Shown here: positions 50,655 to 63,830 of the stretch, piece by piece | How the letters are laid out: every line of letters begins with the position of its first letter | Numbering within the stretch: position 1 is the stretch's first letter | NCBI RefSeq assembly: GCF_019059575.1 | Contig: NW_024881869.1 | Location: 530,854 to 594,853, forward strand | Direction of reading: 5' to 3' | Origin: Amphibalanus amphitrite | Taxonomy: Eukaryota > Arthropoda > Thecostraca > Balanomorpha > Balanidae | DNA: 64,000 nt | Notes under the pieces: model-generated | Database searches by the model: none | What the model was told of the DNA's origin: nothing | Seen by the model: the letters and a program-made list of their open reading frames with translations, nothing else | Program-made: the position numbers and the translations under genes

Positions 50655-53600
50655 AGAGCGGCATTGCCGCATGCTGAGGTGCGTGAACGCCGGACCGACG
50701 GAGTTGCGTGCGCCTCTGCTGATGACTTTCTCACAGGGCGCCGATGCGTGGCGGAATAAAGTCGGACTGACGCTGATGGCTGAGCGGTTTGACGGGCCGT
50801 GCACAGGTGATGTCAGTGCTGACGGAAACCTGTGCACATAGCGTGAATGGCTTGGGCCCCACCATGGTCCGGGTTTAGGGTGCCGAGGTTTGGACACTAG
50901 CCTATCCTTGTTTGGGCACGGGAGCCCCTTGGCTACTACCGTGGTCATTGACACCTCTGCCACCAATTCTGTTATTTGCTATTCGCAATAATAGCAGACA
51001 GGCTGTCAGGAGCTGCGTCATTCCTAAATCCCTCCCGTACCCCTTCTCATGCCTGGAGCTGTCACTGCCCGCGGGTCGGCGGGTCCCCTTCACTTGTGCC
51101 ATCCTTCCCCGGTCTGAGTCGGAGTTGGAGTCCCGACCTACATCGGGCAGCATGATCGCTGCCGGTTGCAACACTGTGCGTTTCCCAACAAATGCTGTTG
51201 TTTTTGTTTCCAGCCTCGTGATGGAACTTTCATTTAAAGAGGATTGGATTATGCTATCGCGGCGGGGAAATGTTGCGTCAACTGACAAAAAATGTGGTGT
51301 GTGTAAGCTTGGATGAACACTTTTATTCGACATACTGGCTGATTGAGCAAAGCGCTGTTGAAGCAAGCTCGTCTTATTTTAGTCAACTTAATATTAAAAG
51401 AAAAATATTCGTATGTAATACAAACTAAATGAGCCCTTAAGCAAATGCTATGTAATGCATGGTAGAATTATCATTAGTAAGTTGTGCAGATATCAAGCGA
51501 TGAAATCAGCTTTCTTCTGTTGACGTCTTTAGATAAACGTCATTTGTGTTAGATCTGCTGCACATTTGGCTATGATTTTAGTCCTATGGCTGCTATGCGA
51601 TAATTGAGTCGCAAGGCGTGCGTCAATATGTAAAAAATGCATTTTGCTGGCCGTCATACCACCGTTGGTTATTTGTTTTGAAAATTGATCCTCAAGTGTA
51701 TTATGAAGTTACGCTCATCAAAGTGTACATTTCACCATCTTCCTGGAAGTCGAAGCTCCTAAAAGATGCACGTGAGCTGTATGTGGTATACGGCGTAGTT
51801 CATGCTTACTTTCAATGGTATTCTTTTGTTCTGTCTTGAATTAATGACCGTTTTAATATTCAATAAAATGGAATGTCAATATAACATTCATCGTGTCATG
51901 GTTTACTTATTAGGAAAGAAATCTTCACAGTAAGGCTTATCAAATATTTATCGAAGCTGCATACTTTGCTAAAAGCATTCCATGTCTTATGCCGGACGTC
52001 ATATTTATGAAATGTAGTTATAAGCGTTTAGTGGAGACGTTAACTTCAAGGTTATCCGCCGATGTCGCCGTAATGCCTGAAAGCGGAAGGGGTTAGGCTG
52101 GGTGCTAATGTTCATTACGTCAAAAGCTGGTGTTTTATTCAATGGAGGTAGTCATGTCGCAAAACTGATGTGCAAACGCTGTTACCACTGATTTGGTGAG
52201 CATGGCTGGGTGGGCCCTGGTCAGCAGAATCGGCGAATCGGTGTGAGGTGCTACGGTATAACTTAACAGTGGACACTTTTTGTTTTAAGGCCATCTTACC
52301 ATATCTATTGACTTATGTTACTTCCAAGAAGAACGTCAGTTTGCACACAAAAAATATAGGTGACCGTTCCCCATATATACCCAAAAAGCTACTGAAGGGA
52401 ACTTATTGCGTCTCTTGATTGAGCCAGGTAAGCTGCGACTTTATCGAAAATTGTTTTATCCTATTCCTTACAGATGCAAATATGAGCGATGAACATTTTG
52501 TGCGAATAATATTTTGGATGCTTGTAATGCTTTCTCCTTAAATGCGAAAAACGGCGACTGTTTTTGCTAACATCAGGATGGCTCGATCGCCACTTGCCGG
52601 TGGGTGGGAAATCCCCGTTTGACATTTTTTTCTTTCTAATCACTATCAGCATTGCTGACATCACCACGACCGGCATTTTCCTCCGTTATTGCAATGTTTG
52701 CACTGCGGTCGATCGGTGAAGTGCTATCAGACATTCTGTAGAAACCGATCATAGTCAGCATCATACCACTCAGTCAGGAGAAACGTGTCTCAAATGTGTC
52801 AATGGCATGATGCCCATGGAGAGAGCCTCACTTTTTATAGCGTGGCTTACAATCCTCATATGAGCGTATACATGAAGAAAACTCATATGGACCCAAGCAA
52901 ACCACAGAATCTCAACCCGGTCCGTTGTTTGTGGCAATGCCACAGCTCTCCCCCGTTCAGCAGACGGTATATTATCGCGCTCTGATATGCCGTATATCGC
53001 GGGGAAATGGCGTGCGATACGGGAGGTATCGGCGATGACCGACCTCTCTGGAACCTGGCACTGTCACCGGTAAAAGGTGACGACGCGTCGGTCGAACGGC
53101 GTCCGTTCCTCCCGTACGCTGCCCACCGGTCGACCAGTCACCGTTACCCCCATCAGCCGGCTTTCACTGATCCCATTATTTCAGCCCTGGCTAGATGTGG
53201 CTCATGCATGTTTCATAACATATCCGCACGCACGTACATATTTTATTGGTGAAGCCGGCGGCGGCTGGCGCGCTGCGGTTCAGTTCAGGGACGCGTAATT
53301 GTGCATAATATCTCATCCAGACTGCGGTGATGGGGGTCGCTGAACTAGTATCTCGAAATGGAACAGCCGCTTTATGAGGCAAAAACGACGCCTGGGAACG
53401 GCAGCAGCCAACAAAATTAAGCGCGTGATGTTTTTGTAATGCGCTGTGCCGGCGCTGGAATAATACGAGGTAATGTGCGCGGCAAAAACGGCGCACCGTG
53501 CGCGGCGCCGCGGCGCGCACCGCGTCACGCCGTCGGGCTAGACGGTGAAAACGACCGGACAAACACCGACCCGAGGCCACAGTGCGGCGAGCCGGCTCCT

Positions 53601-53695
53601 CTGCCAGTGGGATCCTTGCTGCTTCCTCTCAGATTACGGCTTGTCCTCCCCCTTCCGTCAAATATTGTCGTTTTTTAGATCCCAGAGCGCTCTCT
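50655..53695. other. Non-coding stretch, no gene seen
   Basis: Unique sequence. Short GC-rich patches at 53030-53170 and 53490-53600 carry accidental frames. Confidence 0.4.
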
Positions 53696-53907
<212 letters not shown>

Positions 53908-54328
53908 TAGAACATCCAAACCCGGAGATGAGCTGCCGTCGTAACTCCTCGTCTGAGGGAGGGCCAATGCCCGCCCTACCCTTCCGTTCCCTCCCTCCCA
54001 CTTGACTCAATGCCTCGGTACTGCGTCATGCAGGCCGGTGGGTATAAAATGCCACTCTCAATATCTACGTCCATGTGAGTTGTTTCGTAAGACAAGACTA
54101 TATTAGTGACAGACATTAGATGACACGAACCTAGAAATGGGCATGCAGTGGTTAATGCTAACCGAAATGCCGTTAACATCAACTAAACAAGATAGAATAA
54201 ATAGCTGATGGCATTAGACTATCTACGCCGATTAGACTACGCGGATTTACGATACAGGGCCGGTTGGCACCGTACCGTCACACTGGCATACTGCTGGCCT
54301 CGTCACCTGAGCGCCACTTTTCGACCAG

Positions 54329-54570
54329 AAGCCAAGTTTTCCCAACATAAAAATCGCCGGCTGTGGTTATTTTAGGGTCTTAAATTCGCCCACAAGTTGC
54401 GCCAACCACGCGGAAAAATAACGGTTGATTTGTTAAAACATAAACTAGGGTGGCTGATATTATTTTTCACATCAGCGGCTATTTTTCTTGTGGCTGGTGA
54501 AATTTCTTAGAGGCTTTAGGCAAAAAATACCTGCACAACCGGCGATTTTTATGTTGATAAAAATGGTTTC
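54329..54570. mobile_element. Foldback MITE, family C copy 2
   Basis: Inverted ends share CATAAAAATCGCCGG followed by CTGTGGTTATTTT or its diverged partner. The centre contains TGATATTATTTTTCACATCAGC, related to the centre of the copy at 10179-10422. The outer limits are approximate because the terminal bases are diverged. Confidence 0.55.
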
Positions 54571-57500
54571 ACCTCTCAGGCAGCGAAGCTCTGGTCAGAG
54601 ACGAAAGGAAACAGCAGGCGAACGCTAAACTGCATCTAATATCGTGGCAGTTGCCGCCAGTTAAAATAAGTTTGCAGTGAAGCTGGAATTATGTCCTTAA
54701 GAAATGGTGCCACGATAAAGAAATAGCATACTTTGAGGGTAGATTGGATGCCATAAACTGTTCCCAAATGTCATACTTTCAAAATAGATTGGATGGCCTC
54801 AATGCTTTTTCTCATCCCAATCCTTTGAGATCCGCATATTTGCCTTTTCAACACCGCGCCAGTTTGGCCTCGGCGATCGGCTTGTGTAGTGCGTGCGGCC
54901 CGTGCGTGGCGTATCGAACAGTGATGGGATCTGACCCCTCTCCCGTGTGGTCTAACGCTGCCAGTGGGTCTCGCTCAACAAAAACTGATCCACTGGCGCC
55001 GAGCGGCGCGGTGCGGCGCAGCGGCGGCGGCGGTGGCGCGGCGCAATGCGACGTGTACCGGCGCACTCTCAAACTGCAGCACGCAGTGTCGCTTCGACCG
55101 GCTTTGTGACGCCGGATGGGCTTATTCACCCGAGTTGGACCCATTAGATGTAATTACGAACATATGTTAACGGTAATGACGCATTGATATTTGTCCGTGT
55201 GGGGAATAATAAGCGGGAATACCAAAATGGACTTGGCACAGCGCCAAGGGGCGTATGCTTTTCCCGCAACTGACGAGCTCGTGTCATTATTATTATGGGC
55301 CTTTCACTACGCACTCGGCCGGCCGGCGACGACAATAGGAGGCGAACAATCGCTGGCAGGCTGCCAAAGAATTTCTCTCTCGATATTCGGTGCGTGCTGC
55401 TGGAGGATGGCCAGCGGAGAAACTGCGCGGCCAATCAATAATGTCGAGGAGAAATATTCTGAGCGGGTGTTTGAGCGATCGGAGATTGTTGGTCTGTTCG
55501 TTTTTTATTTGTGTGATGGGGTTACGAAATAATGAAAGCCCGGATAGCATGAGACGTGTTGCATCACTATGCTGATTATAGTCCCGAGTTGCGTTGCGAT
55601 TACGCCGAACGATGGCTTGAGTAGCTTGGCATGCTTTGGCAACGCTTTGTGTTTTGTGCGAGGGGCATGATAAGCTCATCGTAATCGGAGAAACTCTTAA
55701 ATGGTGTGCTATCGTTTTCGTAACAGATTAGCCTTTAAAAAATGTTTAGGTATCTTTGGATATATCTATCCAGACAATGATCGGAGATCAGGTTTTTTTC
55801 AACACTTGATTCACAGAAGGAACACTAACTTAGTATGTTAGTGCTAAGCTAATGCTCAGTGCGGTTCACGTAATGCTATTCAACTTTTGAAATTTGTCAG
55901 CTGCACGTGTCTTGGTTTCACGACGTGAATTAGTAGATGCGCGCATGCAATTCTTCAAATGCATTCTTAACGTTGCATGCTTTCACTAACATGAAATCCT
56001 ATTGCATTGTTAAACGAATCCCTTAATATTGATGAAATTTCTTCAGGCGTTCAGTTACTTAGCGTTGAAATATTCGTGCCATGAGCCGTTGTGGGTCTGT
56101 GAGCTGTTAGCCGCCGGGATCCATTTAGGCGCAGTGGCTCTTTGTCTGGCCTTATTTCCGCCTTCAGCCGCGGAACATTTCTGTTATTAACATAATATAG
56201 CCGACGGATCCAGGTCACACTAAGCCGCGTGCATATTTGTGCCAGGAACGAGGCCGCTCGAATCCGGGCCATGAAAATATCACCTGGCCAATGTGCACCG
56301 AATGGTGACGGCCGGCGCAAAATCTCTACCAGCATGAATGCTGCAGATTGAGCGGGCACGGGGCAGTGATGAAGCGGCTTTGTGATTGGACAATTCTGTC
56401 ATTGCGGTCCGGCAGCCAAGCCTGTGAGCAAACCGTAAATCAGACTGGTCTATGGATGACTACGGTGTTTGGGGAGTGCAGCGTTGATTTTAAAATAAAT
56501 TGACAATTATGGATATTTGTGAAAGGTAAGGTAAAAGGAGCTGCGATATATGCTCAGACGCTGTATTTTCGAGACTTTTTCTGGCTTTGAGCACTGCAAA
56601 CACTCATGCATTGCAAATTATGATTTTTGTTCTGCTGGTAGACGAATACCTATACCTGCAAAATATAAGTCTGCCTACTATTCTACTCAACTATAGCTTC
56701 TCCAATTCGCTGTAACTCGAAATTGCCTATCGGGATTGGGCATTGCGGCACCTTGTCCCTTGACGAAGCGATATTTCGGAGAGCGAGGCTGAATCACTGC
56801 TTGCTGAACTATGTATCAGAGGAGCGCCAACATTCGGCTGTAGAGCCGAGATAAAAATAAACTTGGCATTCCGATGCATATGATGCAGCGCTTCCACGTG
56901 TGTTTACCGAAAAATGTCTCGAATGATGTGAATAACGAATTCTGGGGCCCTGTGACCTGTACCGGATGGTCCGTACCACAAACAGAGGTCATACTCGAGA
57001 AACGAGTCCAAGAAACGTAAAATAATGCCCTTTTTAATTCAGCCTGTTAAGATACAAAAATAGCGCGTTAATCATTGCTTTTGGCTCCGGCCGAATATGG
57101 GCGTAAATTTATTCGTTAAAGAATCGCTACTGTCCAGTTTGTGTCAGTTTCGTGGTTTCGCCATTGCCTTGTGTTTTCAAATAATTTGGGTGATACGAAT
57201 TTCTACATTTACTAAGGCTTTGTGATCGTGAAAACCCGGACTGTTTAAATTAGCATGATAAACATCGTAAACACGATTATAAATATCCTGTCTGCGACGG
57301 GTCTGAGATTGTGTAGCCTGGAAAGTTACGGCCCTGGAAGTATAAATAATCGGCTCTGACAGGTACAAATAAAAAATGATCAGTGCTCGGAAATGAAAGT
57401 AATTAATAGGGGAAACCTGGACGATTTTTTCACTGTCATCAATCGCACATTATAGCTCAAGCTGTGTCTGTTACTTGCAGAAAACAAGTAACTGAATATT

Positions 57501-59254
57501 TATTTCATGAAAGTTTATTGTGACGTGGCATTGCATCAACGTTTCATGATATCGCTGCACATGCGACAGCACATTGCTGATGTTTTGCTTTCCTTTTCCC
57601 TGTATGTTTTATGAAGGTCCTTGACGATACCAAAATGTCGCTTTATATGTTATTTGTGCTCCAACATTCTCTTATTTTTACCTTTAGTGGTTTCTATTAA
57701 AGGTTTGAACCCGTCTCATTGACAGAATTCGTGCCATCATTTCTAGCATGCTATGCGAGGTGTGATGTGTGTGCCTTTACTGCTTATTTGCCTTCAAGAA
57801 CAGTAAATACTAAATACTCGTAAAACATGCTCCCATAAATATGCGTACTTTAGTGAATATCGTATTGTTGGTCCTTATTGGGTTTTGCATTCTAAAATTC
57901 GTTTACTTATCGTAAGAATATTGTTTTTTCATGCCGTTCGGAAAAGGAAAAGGAATCTGTCATTTTGCTAAATGACATTTTGCTGAATGAATTTGAACCT
58001 GCCATCTTGTATACTTTCTAACAAAACAAGGAAATTAAACTATATATATTCACTTATATCACATGTATATGCGACACTTAAGAATAATTTTGGTCGTTTT
58101 TCAGTAACTTTGAGCTATTTACCATTGCAATTACGCACTTAGAAACGGTTGATACGTATCGCACACCTTGACATCAGCCTCACCGTTAGTCAGCATTTAG
58201 CACGCTCGGATGACCGGCGGCCCTGCCCAGCATTAGAACTGGGAATCGTTCCCCGAATGCGACCACAGCTATCGGGACGGAAACCCAGCACATCCTGCTG
58301 CTCTACACAGCTCAAAGTTAACTCCTAACCTCTAAACTGCGGCCCAATCAAACGGAACTGTTCCCGAGCGTCCGATGCCTTTCAAGGAGTGACACCTCGC
58401 AAACGAGGCAGCGTTGTGGGCCAAACATGTTTCGGCTATGGAAATGGATTCGGATTACCAGGCCTAGTCGGCGTCTATTTTGCATTAGAAACCGCATCCA
58501 ACAATGTTTATTCGGTCTAAAATGTACATACGCGGCTTGGCTTGCATAGAAAAACAGCGGAGGCAAAGCCACTTCCATTTGCATGCGTTTAGTATTTTCT
58601 CTGATAATACCGTCGTGTGGAAAGCGACTGCCGGCTCACGGCTGTGGGTTCGAATGTCCGGTTGGCGTTTCCATCCACCCTTGCTGTGCGGGACTGGGGT
58701 GTGGGATGGGTGTGTTTCAGATCCACATTTATCATGCACTCGCACCTGTGTATAGTGACTCGTGACACCCGGCGCGCCACAATAGTCGCCTGTGCGCGGC
58801 CAGTTGTCTCTATCAATCTCCCCGGCAGGTGTTTTTATGACTGTCAAACTTTCTATGGTGTTTTATAGGTCGTCGACCGGTGTTTTTGCCAGTATAATAT
58901 TTGTTATACCTTATTCATCAGACGAGTTTCCTGCAACTCTGGCTGTACTAATGCAAGGAGGTTTATTTTCAAGCGAAAGGTATTTAGATATTGTGTTGGT
59001 CGGTAGTTGGTAACATAAGCTCATCAACGATGTTTTCTCACAGCTCTGTTGTTTTCACAGTCCACACGTACGTACGCCTAGAACTCTGACATATCGTTAT
59101 ATAGGCCTGATGTGTGTTGACACCTGGCGCAGGCACTAGATCCTCAACAATCGATAATTGTTCTTGCTGGTCTGTGGAATATGCATCACATTAAGCTGGC
59201 AACATGGTTGATATATTTTTTTATATGTTAAGATGTAAAAAAAATCAAGAGAGT
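54571..59254. other. Non-coding stretch, no gene seen
   Basis: GC-rich around 54880-55110, AT-rich afterwards. No recognisable coding domain, RNA gene or element ends. Confidence 0.4.
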
Positions 59255-59340
59255 AAACCGCTCGTAGGTAGAAAAAATCTTTTAAACGTCTCGCATATCG
59301 GCTCGACGTTTAAAAGATTTGTTCTACCTACTCGCGGTTT
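59255..59340. repeat. Hairpin, 36-base arms with 14-base loop
   Basis: Arms 59255-59290 and 59305-59340 pair with a few mismatches (AAACCGC, GTAGGTAGAA and AATCTTTTAAACGTC are shared). An outer pair TATATGTTAA (59222-59231) and TTAACATATA (59339-59348) extends it after an asymmetric bulge. The size is compatible with a small MITE or a pre-miRNA-like hairpin; sequence alone does not decide. Confidence 0.75.
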
Positions 59341-59692
59341 AACATATATTGCCAGTGGAAGCTCTGACTTTTAGAGGTCTTTCTTGCTTCCGTATTTAGA
59401 AATTTGAGTTGAAATTTGGGACTATAATGCTTTCTTAATTATATCTGTGACTTCTGGGTGCCTACTGCCTACTGCTTACTACCTCTCATCTAAACCTATT
59501 GCTGTCAATAGATTTAGAATGACGGCCACTAGCACCTTCACGGGTATTGGTCACGCATCGTTCAGAGTCTTTTGGTTGCTCAAAACGCCTCGACTTGCCG
59601 ACATATTTTCAGTCATCACAGCTTTATATTTATTCACAGTATTTTCTTCAGACTTCCATCAGTCGTGCTCTACCCTTTGTATCCAATGCAGG

Positions 59693-59953
59693 TCAATGCC
59701 CTTCGACCGGGTGGGCCGCCTCTGGCATCAGCTGAGTGCCAGGTCATCAGCGTCTGATGGGGCGACCCCGGCTCGGCCATATGAACCCTGGCCCGCCCTG
59801 TTGATTGAACTAATACGGGCAGACATCGATCGCAGGTTCGCCGTCTCTCCCAGAGATGGCAGCACCGGGGGCCGTGGTCTGTCCCGTCAACGGACGTCTG
59901 GCGCTGATGTCCGTTCTTTTCTGAACGCTCGATGGAACTCCGCAACAGTATAG
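59693..59953 (+). other. GC-rich open frame upstream of the endonuclease fragment, possibly LINE ORF1 remnant
   Basis: This segment ends an open frame (readable from 59447 to 59953) whose GC-rich second half looks codon-like and hydrophilic. It ends about 350 bases before the endonuclease similarity, on the same strand. I recognise no domain such as a zinc knuckle or RRM. Position alone suggests it could be part of the same decayed LINE; a tract resembling a splice acceptor precedes 59693, so a host exon is an alternative. Confidence 0.2.
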
Positions 59954-60300
59954 CGAGCCGGGAAGTGTATGAAAGACGATACTTTTTATCAATGTGATTG
60001 CAAAGTCGCATTTTTACTGGCAAATTTGTGCGGCTGCCGACACGGGTCGTGAGCGCTTGTGCCCATTGAGACATTTGATCAAAAAGGTACTCTGGCTGTG
60101 CATGAATTATAAGGGTGAAACATGGCGTTTTTATGTTTTTCTTTTTGCTTGACTTGAGTCACGGCATCCGCTGGCAAGCCATGCTGCAGAACGTGTTCGC
60201 GACCACGTCACACCACATGTTGTCGCCACTCGCCACACAGCCGTCAATTCACACAGAACGCCGACCATTTGCAGTCATATATGTATTTGCTCGGTGTGTA

Positions 60301-61584
60301 TTTGCTAGCGTGGGACACCTCAACGTGCGCTCTCTGATGGCACATATCGACGATGTGAATCACCTACTGTTGTCCCAGCGACTCCACGTGCTTTGTGTCA
60401 CTGAGACGTGGCTGACGGACGCAGTGGACACTCGGATGCTACAATTCCCCGGCTACGTCATCAGCCGGCGTGACAGACGGGGAGGACGGTCTGGCGGCGG
60501 CGTTGCCATCATCTACCGCAACTCCATCACTGCTGACACACTGCGTGTCCCGGCTGCATCGTCCGCCCTCGAGAGTCTCTGGCTGCGGCTCACACTCAAG
60601 TCACCGATCGTCGTCGGCGCAGTCTACCGGCCACCATCGAGTCCGATGACACCCGCCCTCGATGACATGCACAACCAGCTGACGAGCGTACTCGGCCGTG
60701 ACCTGCCAGTCTACTTGCTCGGAGACACCAACATCGACGTCTCTCGGCCGGAGAAGCAGGGTGTGACGTCATACCTGCAGCAGCTGAGTGACCTGTCGCT
60801 GACACAGCTCATCACCGCACCAACTCGCCCCGGACAGAATCCTACGCTGATAGACCACTTCATCACGAACAAGCCAGAACTAACTTCAAACGCGCGAGTC
60901 GTGTCGTGCAACATCAGCGACCACGACCTCATCGCCGCGACGGTCTCTGTCGTCAAGACGCGCCACGTGGTGAACACCATCAACGTGCGGTCCACCAGGC
61001 GCGTCAACACAGACGCCCTGTGTCTGGACCTGCTCCAAGCAGACTGGTCACCGCTGTACGGCGCCAACTCCACGTCTGACAAGTGGAGCTGCTTCCTGAG
61101 CACATGGAGCCCCATTATCGACGCCCATATGCCGATGCGTGTAATCAAGCTGAAGCACAGACCGTACCCGTGGTTGCAAGACGACGACGTCAGAGAGGCG
61201 ATGGCTGCGCGTGACCAGGCGCGTGTGGACCGCCAGCTGACTCCATGTGACGCCACCGAGGCCGAGTTTCGGTTACGCCGAAACGCCGTCAAGGTGGTAC
61301 TAAACCGGGCGTGCGCTTCATACTTCCAGACATCATTCAGGAACTCGAGATCGAAGACATGGCGTGATATCCGTCAATTTCTCGTCTCATCAGGGAAGGC
61401 AGCGCCCCGGGCAAGCACCGAATCGGGCAAGGACTCGGAATGGAACAGCCGTCTTAACAGCTTCTTCGCGTCAGTGGGGGGAGACGTGGCGAGGTCGCTG
61501 GCGGCCGCCGACACCGGGGAGCCACTGCCGCCGCGCCCGCCGCGGGTTTGCAGTGACGCTGCCTGGACGGGGGATTCCGGTTGA
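60301..61584 (+). pseudogene. APE-type endonuclease region of a CR1/Jockey-like LINE, lacking RT
   Basis: The open frame can be read from an ATG at 60115 (489 codons), but similarity begins near residue 66. Endonuclease motifs are in order: HLNVRSL (68-74, N70), VTETWL (95-100, E97), VYRPP (170-174), GDTNID (203-208, D204 and N206) and SDHDLI (268-273, D269 and H270). These are the catalytic and substrate-contact residues of APE-like endonucleases that nick target DNA for non-LTR retrotransposition. Residues 290-430 resemble the linker before the RT. The frame stops at 61584 and no RT follows. The first 65 residues are AT-rich-coded and probably flank sequence. Losing the 3' side is opposite to usual LINE truncation, suggesting a later deletion or rearrangement. 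Confidence 0.85.
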
Positions 61585-62772
61585 AGCGCAGTCACGTGAC
61601 CTGCGATATCTCGGTGCGCTCTAAGCGGAAGGGGTGTGCCCTTATAGGTTCGTTAACTTTTGAGCCTATTTATTTGTGTCGTAACGATTGCAAATAATTT
61701 CAATCGTCGATGGACAGAGAATTGAAAAAGCATTACGAATATGTATATTTTGACTGGAAAATACGTCAATGGCAGCCTGCAGCCTATTTGGCACGGGAAG
61801 CTTTTTTCCGGAATTGTCAGTACTAATTGCGCAAAACTACGCCTAAACTGGAAAAGATGGTTCAGGTAACAGCGCAGTGTGTTTATACATACGGTTTCTT
61901 TAAGCGCACTGCACTCATTTCGGATCAAGTACGCCCTGAATGGATATTTCTTTTTTTTTACCTATACCATTTTCTTTTACCTTCCAACGAAGCTGCCATA
62001 TGAAGCACTTTCACAGTATCGATGCATGCAGGCCTGTAGATCATAATGGATAGGTACATTATTGTAAATTCCACATATTTTACTACGCATATAATTATAA
62101 TTTCCTAGAAAAAGAATCGTGATATCCCCTTCCGAAAACGAAAATTCATCGTTTTTTCCACTTATTCTGCCTCCGATTCCATTTCACTGGCCTTCTCAGG
62201 CTTGAAACGGGACCTCTTAGACTGGAACACGGGCCCTCTCCAGCTTGAAACGGGCCGTGCTTTCCAGCTCAGGGGCGTCATCGACGTTGTGTTCGGAGGG
62301 GTCGCGACCCTGCATTTCTTATGAAACCAGAGCAGTCGGACCCCACACTTTGAGCACTGGTACTTATCTATGAAAATAAATTACCTATTTCTTATGTAAA
62401 TCTAGTGCTCACCCCCAAAAATAGTGGGTAAAATCAGGAGCTTTATGGGCTTTTGTGGGATTTACTTTGACTGACCGTCTGGCCTGGCCCCCTCACTTGT
62501 ATTTTAGGGCCTTGGTTTTCAGGTGGCGTGCGTGGCTCGCAATTCGCATCGTCTGTTGTGCCGTTGTGCCGCGTTTATTCTTGTGGGAGCCGGAGGTAAG
62601 TAAGATTTGTTTTAATAGAAAATGTTTTTGTGTGATCAAGTATATCTCACTTTCCATCTTTTGTCTCGTAGCGTGTTGCCGTCAGCCAAAGGGGTCCATC
62701 TCTGATCTCCCAATGATTTCGAATGCACACCACCTCCCACATCAATATAACGTTAGATCATTCTCATTATTA

Positions 62773-62835
62773 GGGGCAGCAATTGAGCTGCCCCGGTCTC
62801 AGCATTCTGATTTGGGGCAGGACTTTGTCTGCCCC
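62773..62835. repeat. Two neighbouring GGGGCAG/CTGCCCC hairpins
   Basis: GGGGCAGC-AATTGA-GCTGCCCC at 62773-62794, and a second similar hairpin GGGGCAG...CTGCCCC at 62814-62835, 19 bases apart. Confidence 0.7.
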
Positions 62836-63091
62836 GAAAATCTCGTCTAGCTCCCTGCCACATTTTGCAGACTGGTAGGTAGATACCTATCTCAGTTCAA
62901 GTTCACAATTTATTTTAGGGATCTACGCTGAGTTGGGGAAACTGTGGTTATCTGTTTCATTTTTGGAAGCTTCCATTTTTGGAATGCTCTTTTAAAAATA
63001 GAAGGGTGTGACGGCCGATATACTTTGGTTTAGTAGTCGCGACTCGTAGAGCAGCACTTTAACGATGTTCTGCTGCGTTTTAGTGTCGCCG

Positions 63092-63115
63092 CATTGACCT
63101 CTATAGAGGTCAATG
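63092..63115. repeat. Perfect 24-bp palindrome with everted AGGTCA half-sites
   Basis: The palindrome carries TGACCT (63095-63100) and AGGTCA (63107-63112) separated by CTATAG, an everted repeat with a 6-base spacer. CGCCGCA before it and TGCGGCG after it extend an imperfect stem. Confidence 0.7.
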
Positions 63116-63787
63116 TGTCTGCGGCGCGTCTGAGACAAACGCGTCGGCGTGGTTTTTGACTTTTTGATTAGATCTCGGCCGAAATCAGAGAAAGATAGGG
63201 CAAGAACAAGGTAAGATTACTGTTAAAACGTTGCAAACAGGTTGCAAAGCAAATGTATATGTTGCACTCAAGATTCTCGTTGCACTACTTTGGTTACATT
63301 ATTGGCTGCAATTTATTTGGTTGAACGTCAGACGGATCTGCATCTCGTCGGCTTCGGAGTTTGAAGTGTCTCGTCGTCTTATCATTTTCTTTCCCCTTTT
63401 CCCTTGCTACCCCATTACCAATACACGTAGTATTTAATTTATTTTATTTGTTATCATTTTGGGTTTTGAGGCTTTCAGCCGTAACAAAGGGCATTTTCCA
63501 AAGATTGGGACGCTCCTTCCATAAATGGGACGTCTGGTAAATGACATTTCACAATAAATCCCGACCTAACACATTATTGGGTGAAAAGTTCCAACGGTAC
63601 CTGTTCAAACATTAGTAAAAATGTATAGTATAGGTGTTTTTCGATGTGAAATATTGTTAATTATTTGCAAACATCGAAAAGCTAATAAAATTCTGATTTT
63701 CCTGTTACTAGTTAATTTAGTCTAATTTCAATAACAACACAATTAGGTTTTGGTTGTTGATGTAGGTGGTAGGTGCATTTTTGGTAA

Positions 63788-63830
63788 GTTTAGGTTAGGT
63801 TTTGTTAATTTAGGTTAGGTTAGGTTTGGT
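63788..63830 (+). repeat. Short interstitial TTAGG repeats
   Basis: TTAGGTTAGG and TTAGGTTAGGTTAGG tracts (two and three units) separated by TTTTGTTAATT. TTAGG is the usual arthropod telomere unit, but so few copies are common inside arthropod chromosomes. Confidence 0.5.

Noticed and set aside
50902..51366. 154-codon minus-strand frame
   Set aside because: A plus-strand frame of similar length overlaps it; no domain was recognised.
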